NCBI GenBank assembly: GCA_026692905.1
Contig: JAPLNL010000115.1
Span: 29,172-65,264, forward strand
Direction: 5' to 3'
Source of the DNA: Planctomycetota bacterium
GTDB taxonomy: Bacteria > Planctomycetota > Planctomycetia > Pirellulales > Pirellulaceae
DNA length: 36,093 bases
Both the position numbers and the translations under genes were made by a program. The notes below the pieces were generated by a model. It was not told the origin of the DNA, made no database searches, and saw nothing but the letters and a program-made list of their open reading frames with translations. This document shows, piece after piece, positions 1 through 7,089 of this stretch (its first letter is position 1; every line of letters begins with the position of its first letter).

Positions 1-90
1 GACGAGAACGGATCCGACGAGAACGGATCCGACGAGAACGGATCCGACGAGAACGGATCCGACGAGAACGGCTCCGACGAGAACGGCTCC
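1..90 (+). repeat. 15-bp tandem repeat encoding DENGS, six units
   Basis: Six head-to-tail copies of a 15-base unit beginning GACGAGAACGG fill bases 1-90. The first four are identical and end GATCC; units five and six end GCTCC, which keeps Ser. A degenerate seventh unit (DGTGT) follows. The array runs off the left edge, so the copy number is a minimum. It is in frame with the coding region that ends at 654 and gives an acidic Asp/Glu/Asn/Gly/Ser linker that could bind calcium. Confidence 0.95.
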
Positions 91-654
91 GACGGCACAG
101 GGACAGATGAGGACTTCGCCATCCGGATTATCGTTTGCGATGGGGTTTACTACTATGGGGACGGAATGGAGCCTCGGTCAGATGAATCTTTATCGAACAA
201 TGGTCTGAGCGATGGAGAGCCTGGAGAAGAATCTGTCCAAGGTGGCGTTCCCTTGCGAATGCACAACGAAGCAATGCCCGCCGATGTGGATGGGGATAGT
301 AGGCTGACGCCACTCGATGCTTTGGTGCTCATCAATCTGCTCAATACGCGCGGCAGTGGGCAGGTAAGCAGTTTTGCCCCTTCGCAAGAATCGCCGGATC
401 GTTCCTCCGCGGGGAAGATGTTCATTGATACCAATAACGACAGCTTCCTGAGTCCGCTTGACGTTTTGATGGTCATCAACCAACTCAATGTTCAGATGCC
501 AGAAAACGCGAGAGGAACAAGCGTTGGGGAGGGAGAAGCGGATCGCAAGGATGCAGTATTTGCAACGGCGATAGACTGGACTTTCTTCTCGGGGGAAGAT
601 GAAGAAGATGAGTCGGGCCTGTTCGGCGATGTTCATTTGCTGAGTAGGATCTAA
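1..654 (+). CDS. Dockerin-type surface protein, C-terminal fragment
   Basis: The reading frame is open from the first base to the TAA at 652-654, so the gene starts outside the window. An in-frame ATG at 166 exists, but the Asp-rich repeat before it reads in the same frame, so 166 is unlikely to be the real start. The visible protein has a DENGS repeat (six units), an acidic linker, then two dockerin-like calcium-binding segments: one around bases 280-350 (DVDGDSRLTPLDALVLINLL) and one around 418-490 (DTNNDSFLSPLDVLMVINQL). Both have the D-x-D/N-x-D pattern followed by an xPLDxLxxINxL helix. In planctomycetes such pairs usually end very large LEPR-XLL/cadherin surface proteins, and dockerins bind cohesins. 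A cohesin-like protein lies at 13034-14206, but pairing between them is only a guess. The tail is acidic (EDEEDESG). Confidence 0.8.
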   Translation, partial: DENGSDENGSDENGSDENGSDENGSDENGSDGTGTDEDFAIRIIVCDGVYYYGDGMEPRSDESLSNNGLSDGEPGEESVQGGVPLRMHNEAMPADVDGDSRLTPLDALVLINLLNTRGSGQVSSFAPSQESPDRSSAGKMFIDTNNDSFLSPLDVLMVINQLNVQMPENARGTSVGEGEADRKDAVFATAIDWTFFSGEDEEDESGLFGDVHLLSRI

Positions 655-750
655 TGCAGTCGCTCGTTGGTGCGGACGCAATGCTGCTGCATCAAAATCT
701 TCATCGACATTCCGAAAAGCGGGTTCAAAGGAACTCGCTTTTTGTGTTTT

Positions 751-812
751 GTACCTGCCGATGAGTCATCGGCGTACCTGCCAGGCTGTGCCTGGGTCTG
801 CCGTGGGGGCAG
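751..812. repeat. Cluster of three adjacent short hairpins in the 655-986 intergenic region
   Basis: Three inverted repeats follow one another. CCGATGA (758-764) and TCATCGG (766-772) flank a single base. CCAGGC (781-786) and GCCTGG (790-795) flank TGT. CTGCC (798-802) and GGCAG (808-812) flank five bases. The word GTACCTGCC occurs before the first and second hairpins (751 and 774). It resembles the dispersed intergenic hairpin elements of planctomycete genomes, but copy number cannot be seen here. I see no credible gene in the rest of 655-986. Confidence 0.6.
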
Positions 813-986
813 TTGCTCGGAACTCGATTATGAATCCATTTTTCGTGCTGGCTGTTGTGAAGTTAACCACACGAAACGCAATGAGTTCGGGGATTTTGTT
901 CCATTACAAAGTCCTGATGTTGCATCCTGGACTTTCGATGGAAGTGAAAATTTGCCATACTCGCCCACAGGCCGAGGCAGTTTGGA

Positions 987-1433
987 ATGACCGCAATCAA
1001 TGGAGTTAAGCTTTTGGAGTTTGCTACGAATCAATTTGGAATTGACCAACTAGGTCCAAGAGCAATCGCAAAGATTAGCGGAAAGGCTTGGGATGAACTC
1101 AGGTTGAACTTCCTGGTCGTATGCGGGATGTTGCTTGACGTGTCTCCTGATGCTTTTGGAGAGCTAATAACGACTTACGTCAAATTCACGATTGGCAACA
1201 CTCACATCAGTCGAGTTTATGCTGCCATGTGGGTCAAAAACTCGAAGTCATTCACTGTGGGCTTTGCTTTACCTGATGATTGCATACACCCGATGTTCAC
1301 TGACGCACTCAAAGGGATGTCCTACAAAGGGCTTACCAAATACGTCACCATCACGTCGGAAGATTCAATCCCAGAAGAATTCAGTCAATGGGCTGAGATC
1401 GCTTACAAGGTGCGATTGAGTGAATTGGAATGA
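987..1433 (+). CDS. DUF5655-like hypothetical protein
   Basis: A 148-residue cytoplasmic protein with no signal peptide or membrane segment. The ATG at 987 follows a GAGG at 974-977 with 9-base spacing, which supports this start. The C-terminal half has a beta strand with YVKFTIG, a charged or aromatic strand, the pattern SFTVGFALPDD, and then a threonine- and tyrosine-rich strand leading into a TSEDSIPEEFSQWAEIAYKV helix. That order resembles DUF5655 domains, which have no firmly assigned function. The stop overlaps an upstream in-frame ATG of the next gene (ATGA at 1430-1433), but that gene probably starts later, at 1511, so the two may be co-transcribed with a short gap. The family assignment is tentative. 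Confidence 0.7.
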   Translation: MTAINGVKLLEFATNQFGIDQLGPRAIAKISGKAWDELRLNFLVVCGMLLDVSPDAFGELITTYVKFTIGNTHISRVYAAMWVKNSKSFTVGFALPDDCIHPMFTDALKGMSYKGLTKYVTITSEDSIPEEFSQWAEIAYKVRLSELE

Positions 1434-1510
1434 ATTTTGGATTCGGGCCCGATTCTTTGGATGCAATCCTGCCGTATCGTTTCCATCGCCAACTGGCAGA
1501 AGACGCGGAT

Positions 1511-4189
1511 ATGACCATGCGGAGCTTACTTCCTCTCCTCACCTTATTCTTTTTTGTTACAGCGCCTTCAATAGCGGAAGAGCCGATTCGACTGCCGGTG
1601 ACCAAAGACAACTCGATCGTAATGGTTGAGGGCGAATGGTCCTTGAACGCCGGACAACAAGGGCGCATTCGCATCAAAGGTAACCAGCATATTGTTGCCA
1701 TCGCGTTCGACATGTCTGGCATCGCTGGGAAGCGAGTGAAGAAAGCGACATTGGTTTGCGTGAAGGGTGACCAGGAGATTTCCGGGGTTAGCATTTCCAC
1801 CATCGCCACCCCGTGGGATGAACATCGATCCAATGGCATGACGGCAGGAATGAATGGCGTTGAAGATTGGGGCTATCGGGGAGCCAGGTTTCCTGCCGTC
1901 TCCGGAGGAAGCGGATTTACACTGGTACATCAGACGAAATCAGGTATCCATGATGGTCAGTATCACTGGGACGTGCCGCCCGACATGGTTCATGCGATGG
2001 CGATTGGAGTCGCACATGGGCTGGCCATCCATGAACATGATTCAGACACAGGACGCAACCCGACGATCTTTTCGCGTGAACAGTCAGGAAAAGTGCCGCA
2101 ACTAATCGTTGAGGTTGATAATCAGGTTGAAGCCAAACCGGAAGCAGCGACTGAACTTCGGATGGAGTCGGTAGACAGTCGATCGGCAAGACTCACGCTG
2201 ACATCGTCAATGCATGGGTTTGCCTACGAAGTCAGCATTAATGGTACGTTGCTTGGTCAGCACAACATCCCGCTTGTTAGCAACGGCCATCAGCAAGCCG
2301 TTCTGCTACGCGACCTTCCGTCATCGATCGTGGCAGATCAAGAGTATGTAATTCAGGTCGTCACTTTGGATCGCACAGGTCAGCGTTCGCAGCCTGCGTT
2401 ACTCCGCAGCGTGATTCTGAAATCAGGTTCGATCCCGAGCCCCAAAGTGACTTTTGCGCCGCCGCATACGTCACGTGTGGCCGACCTGAGTGTGATTCCG
2501 ATCACGGATAAGTATGATGCATCAGGAAACGCAGTCGGTGACCTGCCGCCCAATTACCGGACTCACAATTCGATCTTCGACGGTCACACAGTTCGCCTCA
2601 CAGCTGCTGCGGGTGAAGTCGTCGGATTTCAGTTGCTGCTGCGATCTCAGCAGGGCGAGCGCGATAAAAAAGTGTCTGTCAAAGTTCAGCTTGACGAAGT
2701 GAGTCCGCGAATCGATTTGTATCAAGCCGTGTACGTTCCAGCAAAAGATGCCGGGATACGCCTGATTCCCGATCCGCTGCTTCCGATGCCCGATTCCATT
2801 TTGCTTGAGCCCGATGCGGATTGCTCAGTAGTTGCCGATATCTATGTTCCATTTGAAGATGTTGCCGGCGTCCGCAAAGGTAAGATAACGATCTCCGATG
2901 GCCGCGTAGTGGCGCTGGAAATGAAGGTTCTTCCGTTCGGATTGCCTCGTGAGGCGACGTTCTTCTGCGAGATGAATGGCTACGGCTTGCCGGATAACGT
3001 CAATGAGTACTATGCATTGCAGCAGATCGCATACGACCATCGCGTTCACGCCAATATCCTGCATTACTCGCACAACACGGCAGCCGCTGGTTCCAGGAAG
3101 AGCAACCTTGATATGCGTCTTCGTTCGGGGCGGCGGATGGATAATAAGAAGTACGACAGCATTGAACCGGGTTCCACGACCGGATATTGGGACGATTTTG
3201 TGGAAGCTTTTGGGCCGTACATTGATGGCTCACTTTTCAAAGACGGACATCGCGGACCGATTTCGGCACCGGGTTTTTATCTGACCTTTCATGAAAGCTG
3301 GCCATTGAATTGCCGCGAGTATTTCAATGGTAATCCGGACGCGTATCAATCGTTCGTCGATCGACCTGAGTATGCAGCAACATACGTCAACATCTTGCAG
3401 GATTTCGCTCAACTTGCCCAATCCAAGGGATGGAAGCAAACCGGCTTTCAAGTGTACTTCAATAACAAGGGCTCTCTCGCCGAAAAGACTAAGTCCCCTT
3501 GGATACTGGATGAACCATCGGGCTTCTGGGACTACCGGGCATTGCAGTTTTATGGAGGGCTGACCGATCGCGGCCGCAGGGTTGCTCCGGACGTTCAGAT
3601 CCATTATCGCATCGACATTTCACGACCAGAATACTGCCGAGGCCAGTTGGATCAACGTGCGGACTTGTGGATTGTGTCCTCATCGGCGTTCCAGGCTTAT
3701 CGTCGTCTGGTAGCCGACCGAATGCAGAATGACGGGCTAAAGGCGTGGGTTTATGGGTCATCGAATTCTGTCAATGAAACGAATCGCAATATTCAGGCGT
3801 GGGCTCTGGACGCGTGGCAGGACGGAGCGACCGGCATTGTTCCCTGGCAGACGGTCGATAAATCGGGTAACGCGTTGAAAGAGGCAGATCAGCTGGGCTT
3901 GTTCATCTTCGACAAGGATGCGGCTGGCGAAACTGTCATCCGGCATTCGATGAGGCTCAAAGCGTATCGCGATGCTCAGCAGTTGATCGAGTATCTCAAT
4001 CTGCTGAAACATCGTCGAAGCTGGTCACAGGATCAGATGCGTCGTTTCGTCAATCAATACGTGAGTTTGAATGTTGAGATTACGAAAACCAGTGAAGAGG
4101 ATGCTGGCACGGCGGCGTATGGTCGGCTGTCCGCTTTGGGGCTTGATACACTAAGATTGTCAGTCGCAAAGCTACTGGAAGAAAAATAG
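1511..4189 (+). CDS. Secreted DUF4091-like (glycoside-hydrolase-like) protein
   Basis: A large exported protein of 892 residues from the ATG at 1511. An in-frame ATG at 1430 would add 27 residues before the signal peptide (MTMRSLLPLLTLFFFVTAPS, then IAEE), so 1511 or 1517 is preferred. Residues about 25-190 look like a carbohydrate-binding or DNRLRE-type beta sandwich (strand-rich, with TPWDEHRSNGMTAG). A fibronectin-like segment follows at about 200-300. The C-terminal half resembles DUF4091/GH123-type catalytic regions: LPFGLPREATFFCEMNGYG near 470, and GLKAWVYGSSNSVNETNR near 735 followed by a Trp-rich ALDAWQDGATGIVPWQT segment. The family is generally linked to glycan breakdown; the substrate is unknown. 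A short inverted repeat lies in the 56-bp gap before the convergent gene at 4246. Confidence 0.75.
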   Translation: MTMRSLLPLLTLFFFVTAPSIAEEPIRLPVTKDNSIVMVEGEWSLNAGQQGRIRIKGNQHIVAIAFDMSGIAGKRVKKATLVCVKGDQEISGVSISTIATPWDEHRSNGMTAGMNGVEDWGYRGARFPAVSGGSGFTLVHQTKSGIHDGQYHWDVPPDMVHAMAIGVAHGLAIHEHDSDTGRNPTIFSREQSGKVPQLIVEVDNQVEAKPEAATELRMESVDSRSARLTLTSSMHGFAYEVSINGTLLGQHNIPLVSNGHQQAVLLRDLPSSIVADQEYVIQVVTLDRTGQRSQPALLRSVILKSGSIPSPKVTFAPPHTSRVADLSVIPITDKYDASGNAVGDLPPNYRTHNSIFDGHTVRLTAAAGEVVGFQLLLRSQQGERDKKVSVKVQLDEVSPRIDLYQAVYVPAKDAGIRLIPDPLLPMPDSILLEPDADCSVVADIYVPFEDVAGVRKGKITISDGRVVALEMKVLPFGLPREATFFCEMNGYGLPDNVNEYYALQQIAYDHRVHANILHYSHNTAAAGSRKSNLDMRLRSGRRMDNKKYDSIEPGSTTGYWDDFVEAFGPYIDGSLFKDGHRGPISAPGFYLTFHESWPLNCREYFNGNPDAYQSFVDRPEYAATYVNILQDFAQLAQSKGWKQTGFQVYFNNKGSLAEKTKSPWILDEPSGFWDYRALQFYGGLTDRGRRVAPDVQIHYRIDISRPEYCRGQLDQRADLWIVSSSAFQAYRRLVADRMQNDGLKAWVYGSSNSVNETNRNIQAWALDAWQDGATGIVPWQTVDKSGNALKEADQLGLFIFDKDAAGETVIRHSMRLKAYRDAQQLIEYLNLLKHRRSWSQDQMRRFVNQYVSLNVEITKTSEEDAGTAAYGRLSALGLDTLRLSVAKLLEEK

Positions 4190-4212
4190 TCCTCCCAACT
4201 GTGGTCAAAACC

Positions 4213-4246
4213 AAGCCTAGAGCAACTGCGTGCGAAGCTTAGGCTT
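4213..4246. terminator. Candidate bidirectional terminator between convergent genes
   Basis: AAGCCTA at 4213-4219 and TAGGCTT at 4240-4246 form a perfect 7-bp stem with a 20-base loop, between the stop of the plus-strand DUF4091-like gene and the stop of the minus-strand gene. The long loop and short T tract make this weak. Confidence 0.35.
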
Positions 4247-5634
4247 TATTGACCGGACTGGAACTGCAGAGCAAACAGGTCCGCCTCCTGCATCACGAAG
4301 CGTAGGCGAACTGGTCTGCCGATATAGGCGGAGACGTCGCCACCTTTGTTCCAAGCAACAGGCTGCTCGATGGCATCGCCGACTAGATTGCAGCAATCGG
4401 CGAGGGCGAAGCCTGGGATCGCTTTTCCAGCGGCGTCTTGCAGCTCGACTTTCATACTGCCGCCGGCGCTGGTTGAGTAGTTGACCACGAGTTCCTTGCC
4501 GGAGAACTTGAACGGTTTCGTGACCATCTCCCCGACGTCCGCGCCGACATGCACGGACGCGAATCCGTCAAGCCGCAGTGTAAAGCGACGGAAGGGAGTC
4601 GCGTAGATCGACATCTCCGTTGGGCTAGTGGGAACTATGTTAAGCGCCGCGTAATTCGAGCGATTCCCCCAGCGGGCCGGGTCCAGGCCCGGGCGGATGA
4701 AGGCTTCGCGAAATGTACGATCGAAAGGGGCGTTGCCGCGAGCCGTCATGAATAGGATGTCCGTGCTTTCGCCACGACCAGGATGAAAGCGTGTTGGAGT
4801 TGCGATGTAGATATGCGTCGCACGAAAATAGGGATGCGTTAGCGTGGTGTAGATATGCTCGCCGTCGAAGTTTGGTTTGAGTGGTACTGGTTCCGTCCAC
4901 GTTACAAAATCGAGAGATGTTGTGCGGCAGACTGACCGCAGTTCTTTGTCTAGGAAATGGCGGAAGTAGCAGACGTAACAACTCTCGCTCTCGGACCAGA
5001 ACGAGACGTTTTGCGAGTCGAAAGCGTATTCCTTTGTGTAAGTGACGACTGGTTCGGACTGCAACTTTCGCCAGCGGAGCCCATCTCCCGAAACAAACGC
5101 AACGAGCCCTGTTTTTATTGTTCCCGCCAGCGCTTTGAATCGCTCGTCCGGTGGCACTTTGGGGCGGCGGTCGAGAAACGGCGAGAAGTTATGGCAGAAC
5201 GGCGCCTCGTGCAGGATGACGTTGTTGTCCTTGCTACCGTCAATCTCAACTAGCCCAAGCTTCGGCTTGGCCCAATGAATGCCGTCGCGGCTTTCGCAAT
5301 AACGCGTGACCTCCGGGGTATCACCATCGAACTTCGCTCCGCGGCCTTCGCGCGTGTAGAGCCGAAAAAGTTCGCCGTCCTTGATTACCGTCCCGTATTC
5401 GAGGTTGTCGGCTGGTTCGGTCATGGCTTGAGCAAGGCGTGGTTCATGAAGCTTAAGCGTCGCGTTGTCGAGTCGTTCGATTAAGTAGCGATCAACGAAC
5501 AGCTCGCGACGCGAGCTGATATCGGGCGCATTGGCTTCGATTGGTACCTCAATCGGTGCGGCGATGCCAGTCAACGCCAATAAAGCTGGCACCCATGCGA
5601 CTGCACTGAATCCGGTAATTGTTCTTTTGTGCAT
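4246..5634 (-). CDS. Secreted beta-propeller glycosidase-like protein (GH32/GH43 superfamily)
   Basis: A 462-residue protein with an N-terminal signal peptide (hydrophobic segment VAWVPALLALTGIA, cleavage near residue 26). The segment SRRELFVDRYLIERLDNATL and the following LKLHEP are typical of a planctomycete/Lentisphaerae family usually annotated as glycosyl-hydrolase-like five-bladed propellers related to GH32/GH43. Repeated blade-like motifs carry SRDGIHWAKPKLGL and SGDGLRWRKL, which resemble the D-G-x-x-W turns of such propellers. The C-terminal about 110 residues (from VTKPFKFSGKELVVNYSTSAG) form a separate beta-sandwich that could bind carbohydrate. It is divergent from the oxidoreductase at 5896. 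A role in degrading extracellular polysaccharide is inferred; catalytic carboxylates cannot be assigned with certainty. Confidence 0.75.
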   Translation of the reverse strand: MHKRTITGFSAVAWVPALLALTGIAAPIEVPIEANAPDISSRRELFVDRYLIERLDNATLKLHEPRLAQAMTEPADNLEYGTVIKDGELFRLYTREGRGAKFDGDTPEVTRYCESRDGIHWAKPKLGLVEIDGSKDNNVILHEAPFCHNFSPFLDRRPKVPPDERFKALAGTIKTGLVAFVSGDGLRWRKLQSEPVVTYTKEYAFDSQNVSFWSESESCYVCYFRHFLDKELRSVCRTTSLDFVTWTEPVPLKPNFDGEHIYTTLTHPYFRATHIYIATPTRFHPGRGESTDILFMTARGNAPFDRTFREAFIRPGLDPARWGNRSNYAALNIVPTSPTEMSIYATPFRRFTLRLDGFASVHVGADVGEMVTKPFKFSGKELVVNYSTSAGGSMKVELQDAAGKAIPGFALADCCNLVGDAIEQPVAWNKGGDVSAYIGRPVRLRFVMQEADLFALQFQSGQ

Positions 5635-5852
5635 TTGAACCGATCTAACGTTGTTATGAACCGAGAACCGCTACCCTGAAATCGAATGTTGACCGACCTC
5701 TAACCTCCCCGAGTCTGGCCAGAAATTCAACCAAGTTCCTCAAGTCAAGGTGTTTGCGCGTCGTACTAGGGGATGCATTATTCCTAAGTTGGACGGCTTT
5801 TGCATGCGATCAGGTTCTCGTAAGATATTGGGTTCGTAAAAGATACGGTTCA

Positions 5853-5864
5853 GTGCAATTGCAC
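5853..5864. promoter_or_regulatory. 12-bp perfect palindrome, candidate operator
   Basis: GTGCAATTGCAC is a perfect palindrome ending 31 bases before the ATG of the oxidoreductase at 5896, inside the 261-bp divergent intergenic region 5635-5895. Position and symmetry suit binding of a dimeric regulator. No regulator gene is nearby and no second copy was noticed. I see no clear promoter boxes in the rest of this gap. Confidence 0.35.
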
Positions 5865-5895
5865 CATTTTCTCCCCGGACACAGGATCTCAATCG

Positions 5896-6936
5896 ATGAT
5901 ACGAGTTGGCTTGGTTGGCATTGGATTCATGGGTTGGATCCATCAGCTTGCGTATCGGCGTAGCGAGGTAGCTCAACTCGCTGCTTTTTGTTCGCGCGAT
6001 GCCAAAAAGCGGACAGGCGATTGGCGGGGAATTCAAGGGAACTTCGGTCCGCCTGGCGATCAGATTTCGTTGGACGGAATCGATGTGTTTGAAACGCTCG
6101 AGGCGATGGTCCGTTCTCCGAACATTGATGTCGTCGACATCTGTTTGCCCCCGCATTTGCACACCGAAGCGGCGATTATGGCGATGGAGCATGGAAAGGA
6201 TGTTTTGTGCGAGAAGCCTCTCGCATTGAATTCCGAAGATTGTTTTCGGATCATGGATACAGCCAAGCGATTGAATCGGATGGTGATGGTGGCTCATGTG
6301 CTGCCGTACATGGGGGCCTTTGCTTATGCGACAGAGGTCGTGGCAAAGAAAACATACGGTGCCCCGATAGGCGGCTACTTCAAGCGGATCATTTCCGATC
6401 CGACTTGGATTCCCGATTTCTATGCCAGGGGCAAAGTGGGCGGGCCGCTTGTTGATTTGCATGTTCATGATTTGCATTGGATTCAGTTGCTTTTTGGCAA
6501 GCCGTTGGGGGTCCATGCGGTGGGGCGAATGCGGGGAGATGTGGCCAAGTTTTCGCATGTTATCTATGACTTTGGAAAAGCCGACATCGCCGTTTCGAGT
6601 AGTTCGGGGGTTATTGACGGTCCTGGTCGCCCGTTTACGCATGGCTTCGAGTTGCATTTAGAAAATGCGACGTTGCAGCACGAGTTTGCCGCCTTTAGCG
6701 ATTCAGCCGAGACGATGCCGCTTAAAATTGTGACGCGAGATGGACAAGTGATTCGCCCAGAGTTGCCAGCTAGCGATGATGTCGATGCATTTGTGGCCGA
6801 GATCGACGATATGGCCGAAAGTGTAAGAACGCGGGTGGTTGCACCTCGTTTGGATGGCATGCTTGCAGCGCAGGCGGTGGATTTGGCGATTACCATACAA
6901 GAGCAGCTTGCTAAGGCGAGTACGCTTCGGGCTTGA
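5896..6936 (+). CDS. Gfo/Idh/MocA family oxidoreductase
   Basis: A 346-residue cytoplasmic NAD(P)-dependent dehydrogenase. The N-terminal Rossmann motif is VGLVGIGFMG (G8, G10, G13), followed by the family hallmark CEKPLA with E106, K107 and P108; the lysine is the usual catalytic residue. The second domain carries GGPLVDLHVHDLHW (about 182-195), equivalent to the substrate-binding GGxxxDxGxHxxD segment, here with His in place of the usual Gly. The start is supported by AGGA at 5883-5886. The family typically oxidises or reduces sugars, inositols or amino-sugars; the exact substrate cannot be read from sequence. Planctomycetes carry many paralogues, often beside glycan-degradation genes, and here the propeller glycosidase-like gene is divergent. 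The length is normal. Confidence 0.9.
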   Translation: MIRVGLVGIGFMGWIHQLAYRRSEVAQLAAFCSRDAKKRTGDWRGIQGNFGPPGDQISLDGIDVFETLEAMVRSPNIDVVDICLPPHLHTEAAIMAMEHGKDVLCEKPLALNSEDCFRIMDTAKRLNRMVMVAHVLPYMGAFAYATEVVAKKTYGAPIGGYFKRIISDPTWIPDFYARGKVGGPLVDLHVHDLHWIQLLFGKPLGVHAVGRMRGDVAKFSHVIYDFGKADIAVSSSSGVIDGPGRPFTHGFELHLENATLQHEFAAFSDSAETMPLKIVTRDGQVIRPELPASDDVDAFVAEIDDMAESVRTRVVAPRLDGMLAAQAVDLAITIQEQLAKASTLRA

Positions 6937-7023
6937 ATAACGCAGCCTGCAGATAGCAAAAAAGCCGTAACAAATCACTGGACCGGAGATTTGCAAGTGA
7001 CAGTTCTACCCCTCACCCCCCGG

Positions 7024-7052
7024 CCCCCTCTCCCCGAAACGGGGCGAGGGGG
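7024..7052. repeat. REP-like C/G-rich hairpin
   Basis: The left arm 7024-7036 (CCCCCTCTCCCCG) and right arm 7040-7052 (CGGGGCGAGGGGG) pair over 13 bases with a single mismatch around an AAA loop. A C-rich leader with CCCTCACCCCCC precedes it at about 7010-7020. This design matches the C/G-rich extragenic palindromes dispersed in many bacterial genomes. It lies upstream of the metalloprotease-like gene, and reading through it from a TTG gives a spurious N-terminal extension (PLTPRPPLPETGRGG). Dispersal is inferred; only one copy is in the window. Confidence 0.75.
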
Positions 7053-7089
7053 AGTAAAAGATATCGCGTTCCATCGATTCCGATGGTCG

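Noticed and set aside
667-990. 107-codon plus-strand frame in the first intergenic region
   Set aside because: It starts with TTG without a ribosome-binding site, and its translation runs through the three hairpins, so it looks like non-coding repeat DNA.
5740-6657. 305-codon open frame on the minus strand
   Set aside because: It lies antisense to the clear Gfo/Idh/MocA gene, has no domain and is rich in His/Arg/Pro as expected from a shadow frame.
6991-7089. TTG-started extension of the gluzincin-like protein
   Set aside because: The extension is the translated C/G-rich palindrome and precedes a good signal peptide starting at 7090.
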